Shown: positions 54,966 through 64,000 of the stretch, piece after piece
How the letters are laid out: every line of letters starts with the position of its first letter
Numbering within the stretch: the first letter of the stretch is position 1
DNA from: Pseudomonas sp. StFLB209
Lineage (GTDB): Bacteria > Pseudomonadota > Gammaproteobacteria > Pseudomonadales > Pseudomonadaceae
Reading direction: 5' to 3'
DNA: 64,000 nucleotides
Assembly: GCF_000829415.1 (NCBI RefSeq)
Contig: NZ_AP014637.1
Location: 4,915,001-4,979,000 of the forward strand
Position numbers and translations under genes: made by a program
The notes under the pieces: model-generated
The model's input: only the letters and a program-made list of their open reading frames with translations
Databases searched by the model: none
Told to the model about the DNA's origin: nothing

Positions 54966-56453
54966 CTAGTTCACAATGGAGGCGTCTGTTGCCGAGACTG
55001 AAGTGCCCTCCGTCCATCCACCTCCCAACGCCTTGTAGAGCGACACCAGGTTGCTGGCCCGTGATACCCGAGCAGCTACAAGACTCTGGTTGGCGTCAAA
55101 CAAATCCGTCTGGGCTTCCAGTACCGAAAGATAGCCATCGACGCCGCTGCGGTATCGCAGGTCGGACAGCTCAAGACGCCGGGTCTGTGTGCTCTCATAC
55201 TGCTGCAGGTACTGAATCTGCCGGTCATAGGTGCGTCGGGCTGCAAGCCCGTCTGACACCTCGCGAAAGGCTACCTGGATCACCTTTTGATAGTTGGCAA
55301 CCTCTATGCGCTTCTGAACCTGGGCGGCATCGAGATTCGCCCTGTTGGCACCTCCTGCGAAGATAGGTACGGATATTTGCGGCACAACGCTCCATGCCCC
55401 CTGCCCGCCCTGAAACAAGCCCCGGGTCGAGGGCGATAGAGTGCCGTAGCTGCCAGTGAGCGATACGGTCGGAAAGAATGCCGCGCGTGCGGCGCCAATA
55501 CTCGCATTGGCGGCAATAAGCGACTGCTCCGCCGCTGCTATGTCTGGACGGCGCTTTAGTAGTTGGGACGGCAGGCCGGCCGGGATGTCGGACAATAGCG
55601 CCTGATCGGATAGAGACAACCCAACTGGAAGCCCTTCAGGGATGGGCTGACCGATCAGTAGAACCAGCGCATTTTCATCCTGGGCGCGCGCCCGCGTATA
55701 GGCCTCAAGGCTGGCGGATACCTGTTCTACGATGCCTTGGGACTGATGAAGATCGAGCTCGGTCGCGATACCGTTATCAAAACTGAGTTTCGTGATGCGG
55801 TATGACTCCTCAGCGTTCTTTAACGTGGATCGGGTCACTGCAAGCTGATCGTCGCTCCCTAGCATTGCCAAGTACTGGTTCGCCACCTGTGATACCAAGA
55901 GCATCTCAGCGGCTTTGCGCGTCTGAGCTAAGGAGAAATATTGCGCCAATGCCTCATCCTTCAGGCTTGCGATCCGACCGAAGAAATCCAGCTCCCACGA
56001 GACATTAAGTCCCACTGAATACTCGGTTGACAGCTCTGCCCCGTCGCTCGAAAGGTTGCTAGGCGTTCGCTCCCTTGATGCTGAAGCAGCTGCATCCACA
56101 TACGGCAGTAACTGGGAGCGTGTGATCCGATATTGAGCCCGGGCGACCTCCACATTCAGCATGGCGATCTCAAGGTCTTGATTGTTCCGCAAAGCCAGTG
56201 CGATGAGTGCTTGCAGTCGCTGATCGCGAAAAAACTCACGCCACCCTACTTCACTGGCAGGCTGCTCTGCTCTTGCCTGCTGCGCGCCATTGTTGGGCGG
56301 CTGTACGAGCCCGCCCTGATAAGCCGATCCCGATGGAAAGCTGTTAGCGATCGCAGGCTCCGGCGCCTCATATGAGGGCTGAAGATTACATCCAGCCAGC
56401 GCGACTGCGAGGCATGAACAGGTAATCGCTCCAAAGGCTCTTGCCCTCGACAT
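54966..56453 (-). CDS. RND efflux outer-membrane factor (OprM/NodT family lipoprotein)
   Basis: A 495-residue TolC-like outer-membrane channel. The lipoprotein signal peptide ends at LAGC (Cys about residue 19). Two outer-membrane-efflux repeats follow (about 70-270 and 290-480), with typical AYTRAR...LVLLIGQP and LLKRRPDIAAAEQSLIAANASIGAARAAFFPTVSLTGSYG segments (the latter cited only as the family pattern near residue 310). It begins 1 bp after the RND stop, behind AAGGAGG. It should join the pump at 56455 and the adaptor at 59652 into a tripartite exporter. Confidence 0.93.
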   Translation of the reverse strand: MSRARAFGAITCSCLAVALAGCNLQPSYEAPEPAIANSFPSGSAYQGGLVQPPNNGAQQARAEQPASEVGWREFFRDQRLQALIALALRNNQDLEIAMLNVEVARAQYRITRSQLLPYVDAAASASRERTPSNLSSDGAELSTEYSVGLNVSWELDFFGRIASLKDEALAQYFSLAQTRKAAEMLLVSQVANQYLAMLGSDDQLAVTRSTLKNAEESYRITKLSFDNGIATELDLHQSQGIVEQVSASLEAYTRARAQDENALVLLIGQPIPEGLPVGLSLSDQALLSDIPAGLPSQLLKRRPDIAAAEQSLIAANASIGAARAAFFPTVSLTGSYGTLSPSTRGLFQGGQGAWSVVPQISVPIFAGGANRANLDAAQVQKRIEVANYQKVIQVAFREVSDGLAARRTYDRQIQYLQQYESTQTRRLELSDLRYRSGVDGYLSVLEAQTDLFDANQSLVAARVSRASNLVSLYKALGGGWTEGTSVSATDASIVN

Positions 56454-56454
56454 A

Positions 56455-59400
56455 TCACTGCCCTCCTTGCGTCTGTGGTGCTGTACGCTGCGGTACTTCA
56501 GGAGCCGCTTGTGCATTTTGTTTTGCACCAGAGAGCCTGCTCACCAAAACGAAGAACAGCGGGGTCATGAAGATCGCAAGGAAGGTAGAGGCCAGCATAC
56601 CGCCGATCACACCAGTGCCAATGGCATTCTGGCTGGTGGAGCCCGCACCACTGCTAAATACCAGTGGCAAAACACCCAGAATGAACGCCAGCGAGGTCAT
56701 CAGGATTGGACGAAGACGAAGACGTGCGGCCTCGATCGCTGCCTCCACCGCGCTTCGGCCCTGATCCTGGAGGTCTCTTGCGAACTCCACGATCAAGATC
56801 GCGTTTTTTGCAGACAAACCTACGGTGGTCAGCAATGCAACCTGGAAGAACACGTCATTTTCCAGACCCCGCAACAAAGCCGCTGCCAGGGCGCCAAGAA
56901 TCCCCAGCGGGACTACCAGGATGACTGAAACAGGAATCGACCAACTTTCGTAAAGCGCTGCTAAGCAGAGGAAGACGAAAACGATGGAGATGGCATACAT
57001 GATGGGGGCTTGAGATGCCGACTGCCGCTCCTGCACGGAGATGCCTGTCCACGCGTAGCTGATTCCCTCCGGAAGGTCTTTCAACACCTCCTCCATGGCA
57101 TCCATCGCTTGCCCGGTGGAATACCCATCTGCAGCATTACCATTGATCTGAACCGCCGGCACACCTTGGTAACGTTCGAGCTGAGGCGACCCGTAGATCC
57201 ACTCGCCGGTACCAAACGTGCTGAAGGGCACCATCTCACCTGCATCATTACGGAGGTACCAATCGTTGAGATTTTCAGGTGTCATCCGCCATTGGGCATC
57301 AGCCTGGACATAGACACTCTTGATTCGGTTGTCGAGGTCGAGAAATTTGTTCACATAGGCCGAACCCCAAGCAACAGAGAACGCCTGGTCTATCCCGGCA
57401 GCGGTGAGACCCAGCGCGCTGGCTTTCTCGCGATCAATGTTCACTTTGAATTTCGGGGCATCGTTCAGGCCGTTGGGGCGAACGTTTTGAACCACTGGCG
57501 AGGCGTTGCCCCGCTCCATCACGCTGTTCCTTGCTCTCATGAGCGCGTCATGACCTACACCACCGCTGTCCATCAGTTCCAGGTCAAAACCAGACACATT
57601 TCCAAGCCCTGGAATCGCTGGAGGATTACCCGCAGTGATGTTGGCATCTTTGTAATCCGCAAAGCGTGCGTTCAGTCGGTTCACCAGATCCTGGGCTCTA
57701 GGTGCATCGCCGAGCCTGTCCTCGAATGCCTTCATCTGAACAAAGATCACCCCAGAAGTCTGCGCGCGTCCTGGAAAGCTGTAGCCATTGATTTCCCAGG
57801 TAGACGTGACGATGTCTTTTTCATCCTCACGCAGATATGCGCTTACGTCACTGAGTGCTCGACTCGTCCGCTCTTGGGTTGCCCCCGGTGGCGTTGTGAC
57901 CACGACGAATATCCGGCCCTGGTCTTCGTCCGGCAGGAAGCCCGTGGGTACGCGCAGAAACATGAAGACAGCAGCGCCGGTAAGCAGAACATAGAGCAAA
58001 ATGTATCGAGATGAAGCTCGAATAACGCGCTGTACACCGACGTGGTAATTAGCCTGGCCGCGATCAAAGATGCGGTTGAACCAGCCGAAGAAACCTGTCT
58101 TTTTTTGATGGTCACGCCCAACAGGTTTCAGCATGGTTGCGCAGAGTGCCGGTGTGAGGATCACGGCTGTCAGCACCGACAGCACCATCGCCACCACGAT
58201 GGTAAGCGAAAACTGACGGTAGATAGCGCCGACCGAACCACTGGCAAACGCCACAGGTACAAACACGGCACCCAGAACTACTGCGACGCCAATCAGCGCT
58301 CCGGTGATCTGGCCCATCGCCTTGCGAGTCGCCTCCTTCGGGCCAAGGCCCTCCTCGACCATGACCCGCTCCACGTTCTCAACCACTACGATCGCGTCGT
58401 CAACCAATAGCCCGATCGCGAGCACTAAACCGAACATCGACAAGGTGTTGATGGAGAACCCTACCGCCACCATTGCAGCAAAGGTGCCCAACAACACCAC
58501 TGGCACAGCGATGGTCGGAATAAGCGTCGCTCTGAAGTTCTGCAAGAAGAGGTACATGATCAGGAATACCAAAACGATGCCTTCAATCAGCGTTTTGAAG
58601 ACACCTGTGATCGCATCTGTCACGAAGGGCGTTGTGTCTTGTGGGTATTCAATGACCACACCTGGAGGCGCGAACGGTGCAAGCTCTTTCACACGAGCTC
58701 GCACACGCTCAGCCACCTCCAAAGCATTCGCACCGGTAGCAAGTTGCACACCAATGGCAGCTGCAGGTTTACCGTTGTAAAGCGTGAGATAGTTGTAGTC
58801 TTCACCGCCAAGCTCGACTCGGGCGACATCCTTGACCCTCACCTGCGATCCGTCAGGCTCAACTTTCAGAAGGATATTGCCGAATTCCGTTGGCGTACGC
58901 AGAAGGGTGGCTTCGGTGATGGTGGCCTGCAGCATCTGGCCTGGAGCAGGCGGTGTTCCTCCCAGCGAACCGCCTGCGATCTGCACATTCTGAGCTGCGA
59001 TCGCATTGGTTACATCTGTGGGATTCAGCTTGTAGTTGTTGAGCCTGAGCGGGTTGAGCCAGATCCTCATGGCGAACTGGCGGCCGTAGAGTTGAACCTG
59101 CCCGACCCCGTCCAGACGACTTACCGGATCTTGAATATTGGAGGCGACGTAGTTGGCGAGCTCGTCTCGATTCATCGAGCCATCGGCTGAGATGAAGCCT
59201 ACAGCCAATAGTGTGCTGCTGTTGGACTTAGCGACCTCAATGCCCGTCTGCTGCACCGTCTGTGGGAGCTGAGGTGTGGCAAGCTGAAGCTTGTTTTGCA
59301 CCTGAACTTGGGCAATATCGGGGTTCGTGCCCGGAGCAAATGTCAGCGTGATCGCCGCCTGACCGAAATCATCGCTAGTCGATGACATGTACATCAGGTG

Positions 59401-59619
59401 ATCCAGGCCACGCATCTGCTGCTCAATTACCTGGGTCACCGTGTTCTCCACCGTGCTGGCGGATGCACCCGGGTAACGGGACTGAATTTGTATTGTGGGT
59501 GGTGCAATGGTTGGGAATTGAGAAACCGGCAAATTCAAAATGGCGGCGATGCCGGCTAGCATCAAGATAATTGCCAAGACCCAGGCAAAAATAGGTCGAT
59601 CAATAAAAAAGTTAGCCAT
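56455..59619 (-). CDS. RND efflux pump inner-membrane transporter (AcrB/MexB, HAE1 family)
   Basis: A 1,054-residue proton-driven multidrug exporter, full length for the family. Twelve membrane segments flank two large periplasmic loops. The proton-relay Asp pair is in LLVDDAIVVVENVER (TM4) and the Lys in GLSAKNAILIVEFARD (TM10). The start MANFFIDRPIFAWVLAIILM and the loop FPTIAPPTI are typical of MexB/AcrB. It lies between the adaptor and channel genes. Hydrophobic toxic compounds are the likely substrates; which ones cannot be told. Confidence 0.95.
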   Translation of the reverse strand: MANFFIDRPIFAWVLAIILMLAGIAAILNLPVSQFPTIAPPTIQIQSRYPGASASTVENTVTQVIEQQMRGLDHLMYMSSTSDDFGQAAITLTFAPGTNPDIAQVQVQNKLQLATPQLPQTVQQTGIEVAKSNSSTLLAVGFISADGSMNRDELANYVASNIQDPVSRLDGVGQVQLYGRQFAMRIWLNPLRLNNYKLNPTDVTNAIAAQNVQIAGGSLGGTPPAPGQMLQATITEATLLRTPTEFGNILLKVEPDGSQVRVKDVARVELGGEDYNYLTLYNGKPAAAIGVQLATGANALEVAERVRARVKELAPFAPPGVVIEYPQDTTPFVTDAITGVFKTLIEGIVLVFLIMYLFLQNFRATLIPTIAVPVVLLGTFAAMVAVGFSINTLSMFGLVLAIGLLVDDAIVVVENVERVMVEEGLGPKEATRKAMGQITGALIGVAVVLGAVFVPVAFASGSVGAIYRQFSLTIVVAMVLSVLTAVILTPALCATMLKPVGRDHQKKTGFFGWFNRIFDRGQANYHVGVQRVIRASSRYILLYVLLTGAAVFMFLRVPTGFLPDEDQGRIFVVVTTPPGATQERTSRALSDVSAYLREDEKDIVTSTWEINGYSFPGRAQTSGVIFVQMKAFEDRLGDAPRAQDLVNRLNARFADYKDANITAGNPPAIPGLGNVSGFDLELMDSGGVGHDALMRARNSVMERGNASPVVQNVRPNGLNDAPKFKVNIDREKASALGLTAAGIDQAFSVAWGSAYVNKFLDLDNRIKSVYVQADAQWRMTPENLNDWYLRNDAGEMVPFSTFGTGEWIYGSPQLERYQGVPAVQINGNAADGYSTGQAMDAMEEVLKDLPEGISYAWTGISVQERQSASQAPIMYAISIVFVFLCLAALYESWSIPVSVILVVPLGILGALAAALLRGLENDVFFQVALLTTVGLSAKNAILIVEFARDLQDQGRSAVEAAIEAARLRLRPILMTSLAFILGVLPLVFSSGAGSTSQNAIGTGVIGGMLASTFLAIFMTPLFFVLVSRLSGAKQNAQAAPEVPQRTAPQTQGGQ

Positions 59620-59651
59620 ATGGCACGGGCTCGCTGGTTGAGGAGTGAGGG

Positions 59652-60851
59652 CTATGCGCTAGGGCTAGTGCGGGTGTCGCCACCTTGTGGTGTACCGTCA
59701 GCGGTTGAGCCATTGAGCTGGGCGGGGACGGTTTTGACCTTTGCACCAGGTCGAGTTTTGTCGGTTCCCTGCACGATCACTCGATCGCCAGGTTTCAGGC
59801 CACTAGTAACAATCCAGTAAGTGCCGCGCGTGCCTGAGGTGGTCAGGACGGCTTGGGAGACTTTGTCATCTGAGCCAACGATCAAAGCGATAGGCCGGCC
59901 TGACTGATCGTGGGTTACGCCTACTTGGGGGATCAGCATTGCGCCATTGTTCGTCCCCTCCTCCAAACGTGCCCGCACAAACATGCCAGGTAATAGCGTC
60001 CCGTTTGGATTTGGAAAAACGGCCCTTACTGTTACGGAGCCAGTGCCTTGATTGACACTGACATCGGAAAATTGAAGCTTGCCTACCTGTTCGTACTGGC
60101 GGCCATTCTCAAGCGTCAGTGTGACCTTGGCAGCATCGTTGCCTTGGGTCTGAAGCCGGCCTTCCTGAATGTCGGTACGAAGCTTTAAGCCGTCGGCGCT
60201 TGACTGCGTAAGATCGACATACATGGGGTCAAGCTGCTGCACGGTGGTCATTAGCGTCGCACCGGTAGCCTGCACATAGGCACCTGGTGTGACCTCTGAA
60301 AGGCCTATGCGCCCGCTGATGGGTGATACGACATCTGTGTAACTCAGGTTGATCTCTGCACGCTCAACCATGGCCTTACCGGCTGCGACATCCGCTACAG
60401 CTTGGCCCTGAGCTGCGAGAGCGTTGTCATAGTTTTGCCGACTGATCGCATTGCCCTCAACCAAGACTTTATAGCGTTGCACTTGTGCATTTTCTGCGAC
60501 CAAGCTGGCTTGAGCCCGCGCTAAGGTCGCTTTTGCGCTGTTCAAGGCCGCGACGTAGGGGGCAGGGTCAATCTTGTATAACCGTTGACCTGCTTTTACG
60601 TTTGCCCCCTCCGTGAACTCTCGCCTAAGCACAATACCGTCCACTCGCGCTCTGACTTGGGATACCAGATAGGCATTGGTACGCCCTGGAAGATTGCTGA
60701 AGACTGGTACGGAGCTGGTTTTGACGGTGATAACGCCCACTTCAAACACCTTTGGCGGAGCCGCTGCCTCAGGCTGGCTGCACCCGGCTAATACCATTAG
60801 TGAGGCTACGAATCCTCCTCGAAAAACCATGTTTACATGTGCACGGGACAT
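59652..60851 (-). CDS. RND efflux periplasmic adaptor (membrane fusion protein)
   Basis: A 399-residue lipoprotein adaptor of the AcrA/MexA family: signal peptide with LAGC lipobox (Cys near residue 24), a beta-barrel/lipoyl half-motif (SQVRARVDGIVLRREFTEGANVKAGQRLYKIDP), an alpha-helical hairpin (about 100-170) and the second lipoyl half (INLSYTDVVSPISGRIG). It is the first gene of the three-gene efflux operon; the pump gene starts 32 bp downstream. No local TetR repressor is present. A divergent LysR regulator lies beyond the FG-GAP gene. Confidence 0.94.
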   Translation of the reverse strand: MSRAHVNMVFRGGFVASLMVLAGCSQPEAAAPPKVFEVGVITVKTSSVPVFSNLPGRTNAYLVSQVRARVDGIVLRREFTEGANVKAGQRLYKIDPAPYVAALNSAKATLARAQASLVAENAQVQRYKVLVEGNAISRQNYDNALAAQGQAVADVAAGKAMVERAEINLSYTDVVSPISGRIGLSEVTPGAYVQATGATLMTTVQQLDPMYVDLTQSSADGLKLRTDIQEGRLQTQGNDAAKVTLTLENGRQYEQVGKLQFSDVSVNQGTGSVTVRAVFPNPNGTLLPGMFVRARLEEGTNNGAMLIPQVGVTHDQSGRPIALIVGSDDKVSQAVLTTSGTRGTYWIVTSGLKPGDRVIVQGTDKTRPGAKVKTVPAQLNGSTADGTPQGGDTRTSPSA

Positions 60852-61049
60852 ATCAACCTCAGTCTCAATCGCTAAAATTCATTCGTGACTGGCAGCTAGC
60901 CTCGGAAGCTCCGAGGCGCGAGGCAACGTCCCCCAGGCGCTGAATTCTCTGGGGCACGATGCGTGGATTTTTGTTTGTCGACTGCGCTTTGAATTACTTG
61001 CAGAAGAGATCAACGCTACTGCGAGCGGCGTCTCAAACCCCATTGATGG
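60852..61049. other. Spacer between the FG-GAP gene and the efflux operon
   Basis: It holds the dyads CCTCGG/CCGAGG (near 60900-60917) and CCCCAG/CTGGGG (near 60930-60954). Either an attenuating terminator or the operon's own promoter could be here; no clear -35/-10 was identified. Confidence 0.4.
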
Positions 61050-62402
61050 CTACTGGGTCTCGGCCTTCGGAGAGTTCAAAGGAGTCACAGCCGGGCGTGT
61101 CGCCTCATAGGCGTTTGTATCGCTGAGTAGAAGACGGGCTTGCGTACCCCAACCGCCGATGAACACATCTTCTCGACCGTCGCCGTCTAGGTCGCCACGA
61201 CCCATGCTCCAACTGCGGCCAACTGTGGAACCAGGCATCACATCGCCTGTGACGTCGCGGAATTGGCCCTTTCCGTCGTTTTGCCACGCACGAACCTGGA
61301 GAGGCACGAACCCAGGCACATCAATGGCGCCGACGAGCAAATCGGGATTTCCGTCGTGATTGAAATCCACCACGGTTCCACCCCAACTTGAGAACTTGTG
61401 CGCAGGCAGACGCCCGGCAGTCTCATCGCGAAAATGACCTTTGCCGTCATTCACCAGGATGCGAGTTTGGGGATCCTTGTCCCAGCCGAAGTTATTGCTG
61501 GTGATGTTGAAGAAGACAATGTCGAGATACCCGTCCTGGTTCACGTCGACGACCTGAACCTCTCGACTCTCCATCGGAACTCGCAGGTCGAGTTGCGATG
61601 AGGCGTCTTTGAAGTGACCACTGCCGTCATTGATTAGCAGCCGATTTGGGAACGCTGGACTGGCCAATACCATGTCCAAATCGCCGTCGCCATCCATGTC
61701 TGCAAGCGCTACTCCCTCGGTCTGATCGTTGGTATCAGGGAGATGGGTCTTCGTGGCATTGATAAAGTAGCCTGGGCGTTTGGGGTCATTTAGAAAAAGC
61801 AGATTGCGTGCAGGGATGATCTTCGCATCTGGGGCATAGGCTGTCTCACCTGTGCTGCCAATCACGATGTCAGGTAGCTTGTCCCCATTCACGTCGCCGA
61901 GAGCTAGCGCATTACCTTGGCTTGTTTGAGGCAAACGCTCACTGGCATCGGTAAAACCACCCTTTCCATCACCTAGAAATAGTTGATGGATCTCATCCGC
62001 CTCGGCCACGAAGACGACGTCCATGTTGCCGTCGGCATTTAAGTCCGCCGCGCGAACGTGCTCGCTGTCGTGGATGCCCTTGCCGAAAGCGCCTGGCTGC
62101 TCTACCAAGCGACCCTGGCCATCGTTTAGATAAAGGCGATTTACGCCATGCTCTACGGAGACGACAACATCAAGGTCGCGATCCTTGTCCACATCGATGA
62201 AAACCGAGTCGGTTGCATGCAGGCTCGGGGCGATCGGTACATTCGTGGATGTGGCGTCCGCGAAAAACTCCGTTGGTTTGTCAGTCAGAATGTCAAAGGC
62301 ATCAGACCCGCTCTTCTCCTGATCAGCCCAGGAGCACCCGCTTAGTACTGAAAAAAGGCCCGAGGTTAGCCAGGCGACAGGGGCGTTGAATCTGCTTTTC
62401 AT
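61050..62402 (-). CDS. FG-GAP/VCBS repeat lipoprotein (seven-bladed propeller)
   Basis: A 450-residue lipoprotein with signal peptide MKSRFNAPVAWLTSGLFSVL and lipobox LSGC. Seven calcium-binding D-x-[DN]-x-[DN] repeats are visible: DVDKDRDLD, DLNADGNMD, DVNGDKLPD, DMDGDGDLD, DVNQDGYLD, DFNHDGNPD and DLDGDGRED, each followed by a hydrophobic strand. This predicts one complete integrin-like beta-propeller at the cell envelope. The ATG at 62402 follows AAGGACA. It lies just upstream of the efflux operon on the same strand and divergent from a LysR gene. Its role is unknown; it may be an accessory of the exporter. Confidence 0.85.
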   Translation of the reverse strand: MKSRFNAPVAWLTSGLFSVLSGCSWADQEKSGSDAFDILTDKPTEFFADATSTNVPIAPSLHATDSVFIDVDKDRDLDVVVSVEHGVNRLYLNDGQGRLVEQPGAFGKGIHDSEHVRAADLNADGNMDVVFVAEADEIHQLFLGDGKGGFTDASERLPQTSQGNALALGDVNGDKLPDIVIGSTGETAYAPDAKIIPARNLLFLNDPKRPGYFINATKTHLPDTNDQTEGVALADMDGDGDLDMVLASPAFPNRLLINDGSGHFKDASSQLDLRVPMESREVQVVDVNQDGYLDIVFFNITSNNFGWDKDPQTRILVNDGKGHFRDETAGRLPAHKFSSWGGTVVDFNHDGNPDLLVGAIDVPGFVPLQVRAWQNDGKGQFRDVTGDVMPGSTVGRSWSMGRGDLDGDGREDVFIGGWGTQARLLLSDTNAYEATRPAVTPLNSPKAETQ

Positions 62403-62502
62403 GAGGTGTCCTTCAGTCATTAGAGCGTCCAGCGCGAAGCTGCAAAACTCAATTATTCACTGGGAAGTCACCGAGAATTAGGGCGAAAAAATCGAATGAG
62501 GC

Positions 62503-62519
62503 TATGACGTTGCGTCATA
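62503..62519. promoter_or_regulatory. Putative LysR operator TATGACG-TTG-CGTCATA
   Basis: A perfect 7-bp inverted repeat with a 3-bp spacer, in the T-N11-A style, lies midway between the FG-GAP gene (start 62402) and the divergent LysR gene (start 62605). It probably controls both. Confidence 0.65.
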
Positions 62520-62604
62520 AATGAAATGGGTATGGCCCGGAAAACCGCACCGGGATATGATCCGCTCACGGGATGGGCACACCGTTTATGACATGGGTAA
62601 CTAA

Positions 62605-63504
62605 ATGTTTCAAGATGAAATGGGTAGCCTCATGGCTTTTGTGGCCGTGGCGGAGGAGCGTAGTTTTACGCGGGCGGCAGGCCGACTGGGCACTTCCCAA
62701 TCGGCGCTGAGCCATAAAATTCGCAGGCTAGAAGCACGCCTGGGAGTTCGTCTTCTCACAAGAACCACTCGCAGCGTTTCACCAACCGCTGCTGGCGAGC
62801 GATTACTGGAAACACTGAAGCCTGCACTAGCTGACATCACTGCCCAGCTTGAGAGCTTGACTGATGTGCGGGATAAGCCTGCCGGTTCCATCCGGATTAC
62901 CACAGCGGATCATGTAGCTGAGACCATTTTATGGCCTGCCCTCAATCGATGGCTGCCCAAATACCCTGACATTGAGGTAGAGATCACCGTCGACAATGGA
63001 TTCGTGGATATTGTCGCCGAGCGCTTCGACGCAGGTATCCGGCTTGGCGAAAACTTGGACAAGGACATGATCGCTGTTCCGATCGGGCCGATGGAGCGCT
63101 GCGTCATCGTCGGCTCGCCTTCGTATCTGGCCAAATACCCCGTGCCTACTCACCCTGATCAGCTCGTCAACCACCTGTGTATCAATCGCCGTTTCCCCAG
63201 CTTGAACGGTAAGTCTGCCTGGCACTTTGAAAAGGACGGCCAAGCGACACAGGTTCGGGTGTCGGGTCAGGTAGCTTTCAATCGACCAGAGATGATCTTA
63301 GAGGCCGCCGTAGCGGGATACGGGCTGGCATGCCTGCTGGACTCTCAAGTCATTCACCAAGTCGAAGCGGGACGCTTGGTGAGAGTGCTGGACGATTGGT
63401 GCCCTGCCTTCCCTGGCTACTACCTGTACTACCCAAGCCGCCGACAAAACACCTCGGCGTTCCAGTTACTCGTCGAAGCTCTGCGGTACTCTAAGTCAGA
63501 GTGA
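62605..63504 (+). CDS. LysR-family transcriptional regulator
   Basis: A 299-residue regulator. The N-terminal HTH (residues 5-65; FVAVAEERSFTRAAGRLGTS, LSHKIRRLEARLGVRLLTRT) is followed by a PBP2 effector domain with GSIRITTADHVAETILWPAL and FDAGIRLGENLDKDMIAVPIG. It is a paralog of the LysR at 53941 (same layout), so both may have arisen with the cluster. It is divergent from the FG-GAP lipoprotein gene and probably controls it and the efflux operon downstream, through the dyad at 62503. The effector is unknown. Confidence 0.9.
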   Translation: MFQDEMGSLMAFVAVAEERSFTRAAGRLGTSQSALSHKIRRLEARLGVRLLTRTTRSVSPTAAGERLLETLKPALADITAQLESLTDVRDKPAGSIRITTADHVAETILWPALNRWLPKYPDIEVEITVDNGFVDIVAERFDAGIRLGENLDKDMIAVPIGPMERCVIVGSPSYLAKYPVPTHPDQLVNHLCINRRFPSLNGKSAWHFEKDGQATQVRVSGQVAFNRPEMILEAAVAGYGLACLLDSQVIHQVEAGRLVRVLDDWCPAFPGYYLYYPSRRQNTSAFQLLVEALRYSKSE

Positions 63505-63558
63505 CATCAAGCGAATGCCCCGACATTCAGGTGCGGTTCCGGCAAAAATTTTAGATGA

Positions 63559-63713
63559 TCAAACAAAGTGATTACGCCCAGCCAAAACCGCGAAGATGAC
63601 CTGGAGCGCCGCACAAGCCAGCAACAGCGCTAGCGGCACTTCCCATCCGCCAAAAAGATCATGAAGCCAACCGCACATGAATGGGCCTGCTGCGCCGATT
63701 GAGTTAGCTAGGC
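63559..63713 (-). pseudogene. C-terminal remnant of an MFS (CynX/NimT-like) transporter
   Basis: The minus strand reads ANSIGAAGPFMCGWLHDLFG, then GWEVPLALLLACAALQVIFA and AGRNHFV followed by a stop at 63559-63561. The GP...GWLHD...W..PL.LLL pattern is the C-terminal end of CynX/NimT-type transporters. It is out of frame with, and directly fused to, the end of the different MFS gene at 63708. Confidence 0.65.
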
Positions 63714-64000
63714 AGGCGTGAGCCGGGCTCTGACGAGCAATGCAAGCAATACGAAACCGCCACCCAGGCAGCCTATGAACGCTAAACCGATATGGTCTAT
63801 CAACAACCCTCCGGCGACAGAGCCAAGCATGATTCCAACGTTAATTGCACTGACATTGAATGCGCCTACGAGCTGAGCGTTGGCACCGGCCCGGCGTAGC
63901 ACATCGATCCCTGTCATGAGGCCCGCAGCTGCGTGACAGCAGCCCACTGCTGCGATGACGAAAGGAATCATCCACACCGTGGTGCCGAACAGGGATAAGG
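63708..64000 (-). CDS. MFS transporter, C-terminal part (continues past right edge)
   Basis: The frame is open from the right edge to the TAG at 63708-63710, covering 96 codons. The visible segments (TTVWMIPFVIAAVGC, AQLVGAFNVSAINVGIMLGSVAGGLLIDHIGLAFIG) are the last membrane helices of a DHA1-type MFS exporter. The start is outside the window. Its tail overlaps the remnant of another MFS gene. Confidence 0.8.
   Translation of the reverse strand, partial: LSLFGTTVWMIPFVIAAVGCCHAAAGLMTGIDVLRRAGANAQLVGAFNVSAINVGIMLGSVAGGLLIDHIGLAFIGCLGGGFVLLALLVRARLTPA

Overview
The window looks like chromosomal DNA of a Pseudomonas (P. putida / P. fluorescens type). Reasons: GC-rich genes over the first 34 kb, several intergenic palindromes of the pseudomonad REP type (core GTAGGAGCGGCTTCAGCCGCG), and typical neighbours (tauABCD, betA-betB with divergent betT, a huge BapA-type adhesin, a MexAB-type efflux operon). 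No rRNA, tRNA or CRISPR array was seen.

Layout. 1-10.5 kb: the N-terminal 3,500 codons of a giant minus-strand surface adhesin made of about 39 Ig-like repeats of about 85 residues; the gene continues past the left edge. 11-16.4 kb: taurine uptake and desulfonation (tauABCD, minus strand) divergent from an FMN-dependent (LLM/NtaA-type) monooxygenase. 16.4-22.3 kb: choline to glycine betaine (betB-betA) divergent from the choline transporter betT, with a BetI-like operator but no adjacent betI. 22.5-26 kb: a second LLM monooxygenase, a small DUF2251-like protein and a chemoreceptor. 26.3-34.4 kb: a guanidine-utilisation operon with a likely sigma-54 promoter, a guanidine-I (ykkC) riboswitch, an ABC transporter, two DUF1989 proteins (carboxyguanidine deiminase pair), a 37-codon ORF, a guanidine-II (mini-ykkC) riboswitch and a biotin-dependent guanidine/urea carboxylase. 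Two guanidine riboswitch classes in one transcription unit is the most striking observation. The allophanate hydrolase expected to finish the pathway is absent.

From about 34.4 kb the DNA is visibly less GC-rich and looks acquired: a truncated tyrosine recombinase, an IS21 IstA remnant, an IS3-family remnant with an internally inverted piece, an ImmA/IrrE-type metallopeptidase divergent from an unknown Cys/His-rich protein, a MocR regulator divergent from a GNAT acetyltransferase, and then (43-54 kb) a cluster of oxidoreductases and hydrolases: alpha/beta hydrolase, four SDR genes (one split by an ATGAG repeat), HAD dehalogenase, epimerase, two aldo-keto reductases, MFS exporter, membrane phosphoesterase and a LysR regulator. 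55-62.4 kb holds a complete RND efflux operon (MFP-RND-OMF) preceded on the same strand by a seven-repeat FG-GAP lipoprotein, with a divergent LysR regulator. The right edge has the end of an MFS gene and the tail of a different MFS gene.

Working together: the left half serves sulfur (taurine, probably other organosulfur compounds), osmoprotectant/carbon (choline) and nitrogen (guanidine) scavenging; the right half looks like an accessory detoxification and efflux island. Functions are read from motifs and family resemblance only; no database search was run.
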